Below are positions 4,549 to 5,323 of a DNA stretch of 5,323 bases, piece after piece. The position numbers were made by a program, and so were the translations under genes. The stretch's first letter is position 1. Each line of letters begins with the position of its first letter. Source of the DNA: Polyangia bacterium (GTDB lineage Bacteria; Myxococcota_A; Polyangia; Polyangiales; Polyangiaceae); contig JAUIKB010000471.1 in NCBI GenBank assembly GCA_030430975.1, forward strand, positions 1 through 5,323, written 5' to 3'. The notes under the pieces were generated by a model that saw only the letters and a program-made list of their open reading frames with translations, searched no databases and was not told where the DNA came from.

Positions 4549-5323
4549 ATGGGAACAGTCAAAGCCTTCATCGAACATCACTATCGCCACTTCAACGCCG
4601 CCGTTGTCGTCGACGCCGCCAAAGCCTGGGAGCAGCACCTCGCCGGTGGTGGCAAGATGATGCTCACGATGGCCGGCGCGATGAGCACCGCGGAACTCGG
4701 ACTGTCGGTTGCCGAGCTGATTCGGCGTGGCATGGTGCACGCGATCACCGTCACCGGCGCTAACCTAGAAGAGGACCTGTTCAACCTCGTCGCTCATGAT
4801 CACTACCGCCGTGTGCCGCATTACCGCGACCTGAGCCCTGAGCAGGAAGTCGAGCTTCGAGATACGGGGATGAACCGCGTGACCGACACCTGCATTCCTG
4901 AGGTCGAGGCGATGCGGCGTATCGAGGGCCACATCGTGGACCTGTGGCAACGTGCTGAAAAAGAAGGGAAAGCCTACTTCCCCTACCAGTATCTGTACGA
5001 ACTCATCCGCTCGGGCGTGCTCGAGCAGTATCACCAGATCGATCCGAAGGACTCCTGGATGGTGGCCGCGTCGGAGGCTGATCTACCGATTTGGTGTCCA
5101 GGCTGGGAGGACTCGACCCTCGGCAACTTCGCCGCGTCGTGCGCAGCCACCGGTCAGCTGAAGAGCTTCGAGGGGTTCAAACAAGGTCTCGAGCAGATGC
5201 GCACGTTGATCGACTGGTATCAGGAGACGTCGGCGAAGGCGGATGTTGGGTTCTTTCAGATCGGCGGCGGCATCGCCGGTGACTTTCCTATTTGCGTTGT
5301 GCCGCTGATCGAACAAGACATGA
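4549..5323 (+). CDS. Deoxyhypusine synthase family protein (bacterial type), 3' end outside the window
   Basis: The 258 residues seen match the NAD-dependent deoxyhypusine/homospermidine synthase fold (PF01916). Landmarks are GGKMMLTMAGAMSTAELG (34-51), VHAITVTGANLEEDLFNLVAHDHY (63-86, NAD-site region), PYQYLYELIRSG (145-156), DSWMVAASEADLPIWCPGWEDSTLGN (168-193) and FFQIGGGIAGDFPI (235-248). In eukaryotes the family transfers the aminobutyl group of spermidine to eIF5A, and plant relatives make homospermidine. Bacteria have no eIF5A, so a polyamine role is inferred. Compared with the human enzyme, the visible substrate contacts are changed: Asp243 corresponds to Asn193, His288 to Asp245 and Asn292 to Cys249. 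The catalytic-lysine region lies beyond the edge. ATG 4549 is the first start after the in-frame stop at 4504-4506. The gene follows the oxygenase after 105 bp with its own promoter candidate and tandem repeat, so co-transcription is not required. Confidence 0.88.
   Translation, partial: MGTVKAFIEHHYRHFNAAVVVDAAKAWEQHLAGGGKMMLTMAGAMSTAELGLSVAELIRRGMVHAITVTGANLEEDLFNLVAHDHYRRVPHYRDLSPEQEVELRDTGMNRVTDTCIPEVEAMRRIEGHIVDLWQRAEKEGKAYFPYQYLYELIRSGVLEQYHQIDPKDSWMVAASEADLPIWCPGWEDSTLGNFAASCAATGQLKSFEGFKQGLEQMRTLIDWYQETSAKADVGFFQIGGGIAGDFPICVVPLIEQDM

Noticed and set aside
1..5323. A new defence, toxin-antitoxin or mobile system.
   Set aside because: No nuclease, helicase, transposase, integrase, reverse transcriptase, toxin-antitoxin pair or CRISPR repeat is visible. 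Genes are metabolic or envelope types, and the odd left end is better explained by a breakpoint or chimera.

Overview
The window is GC-rich, densely coding bacterial DNA. It most resembles a Myxococcota (Polyangia-type) chromosome or a metagenomic contig from that group. This is an inference from three things: a lipoprotein whose lipobox is followed by a long Gly/Gln/Ala-rich tether, a small three-helix membrane protein ending in a W-L-K-P-E-T-K-like tail, and the mix of an MpaB-type oxygenase, a Gdh/sorbosone dehydrogenase and a deoxyhypusine-synthase-like protein. There are no tRNA, rRNA, CRISPR, transposase or phage genes.

Layout. Bases 1-105 hold no gene I can support. At 106 a histidine phosphatase starts (+ strand, good ribosome site, RHGES motif), but only about its first 45-50 residues look real. 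Near 229-252 the sequence switches to the antisense of a lipoprotein gene that reads leftwards from 1398. Both genes lose their C-terminal parts at this joint, which is either a rearrangement breakpoint or an assembly chimera. Next, also on the minus strand, is a complete membrane-anchored PQQ-type glucose/sorbosone dehydrogenase (2763 to 1501). Across a 57-bp divergent spacer from it lies a plus-strand pair: a 137-residue three-helix membrane protein (2821-3234), then 3 nt later an MpaB/latex-clearing-protein family haem oxygenase (3238-4443). A 105-bp spacer carries a perfect tandem 14-bp repeat and a candidate promoter. It leads into a deoxyhypusine-synthase-family gene (4549 onward) that runs off the right edge.

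How they may work together. The membrane protein and oxygenase are very probably co-transcribed and translationally coupled. The dehydrogenase is divergent from them and could share regulation, but no pathway link can be shown. The last gene appears to have its own promoter and probably belongs to polyamine metabolism, because bacteria lack eIF5A and its visible substrate-contact positions differ from true deoxyhypusine synthase. A recurring feature is a TTG-(17 bp)-TAnnnT promoter-like pair placed so close to the start codon that transcripts would be leaderless or nearly so. It occurs in front of three genes.
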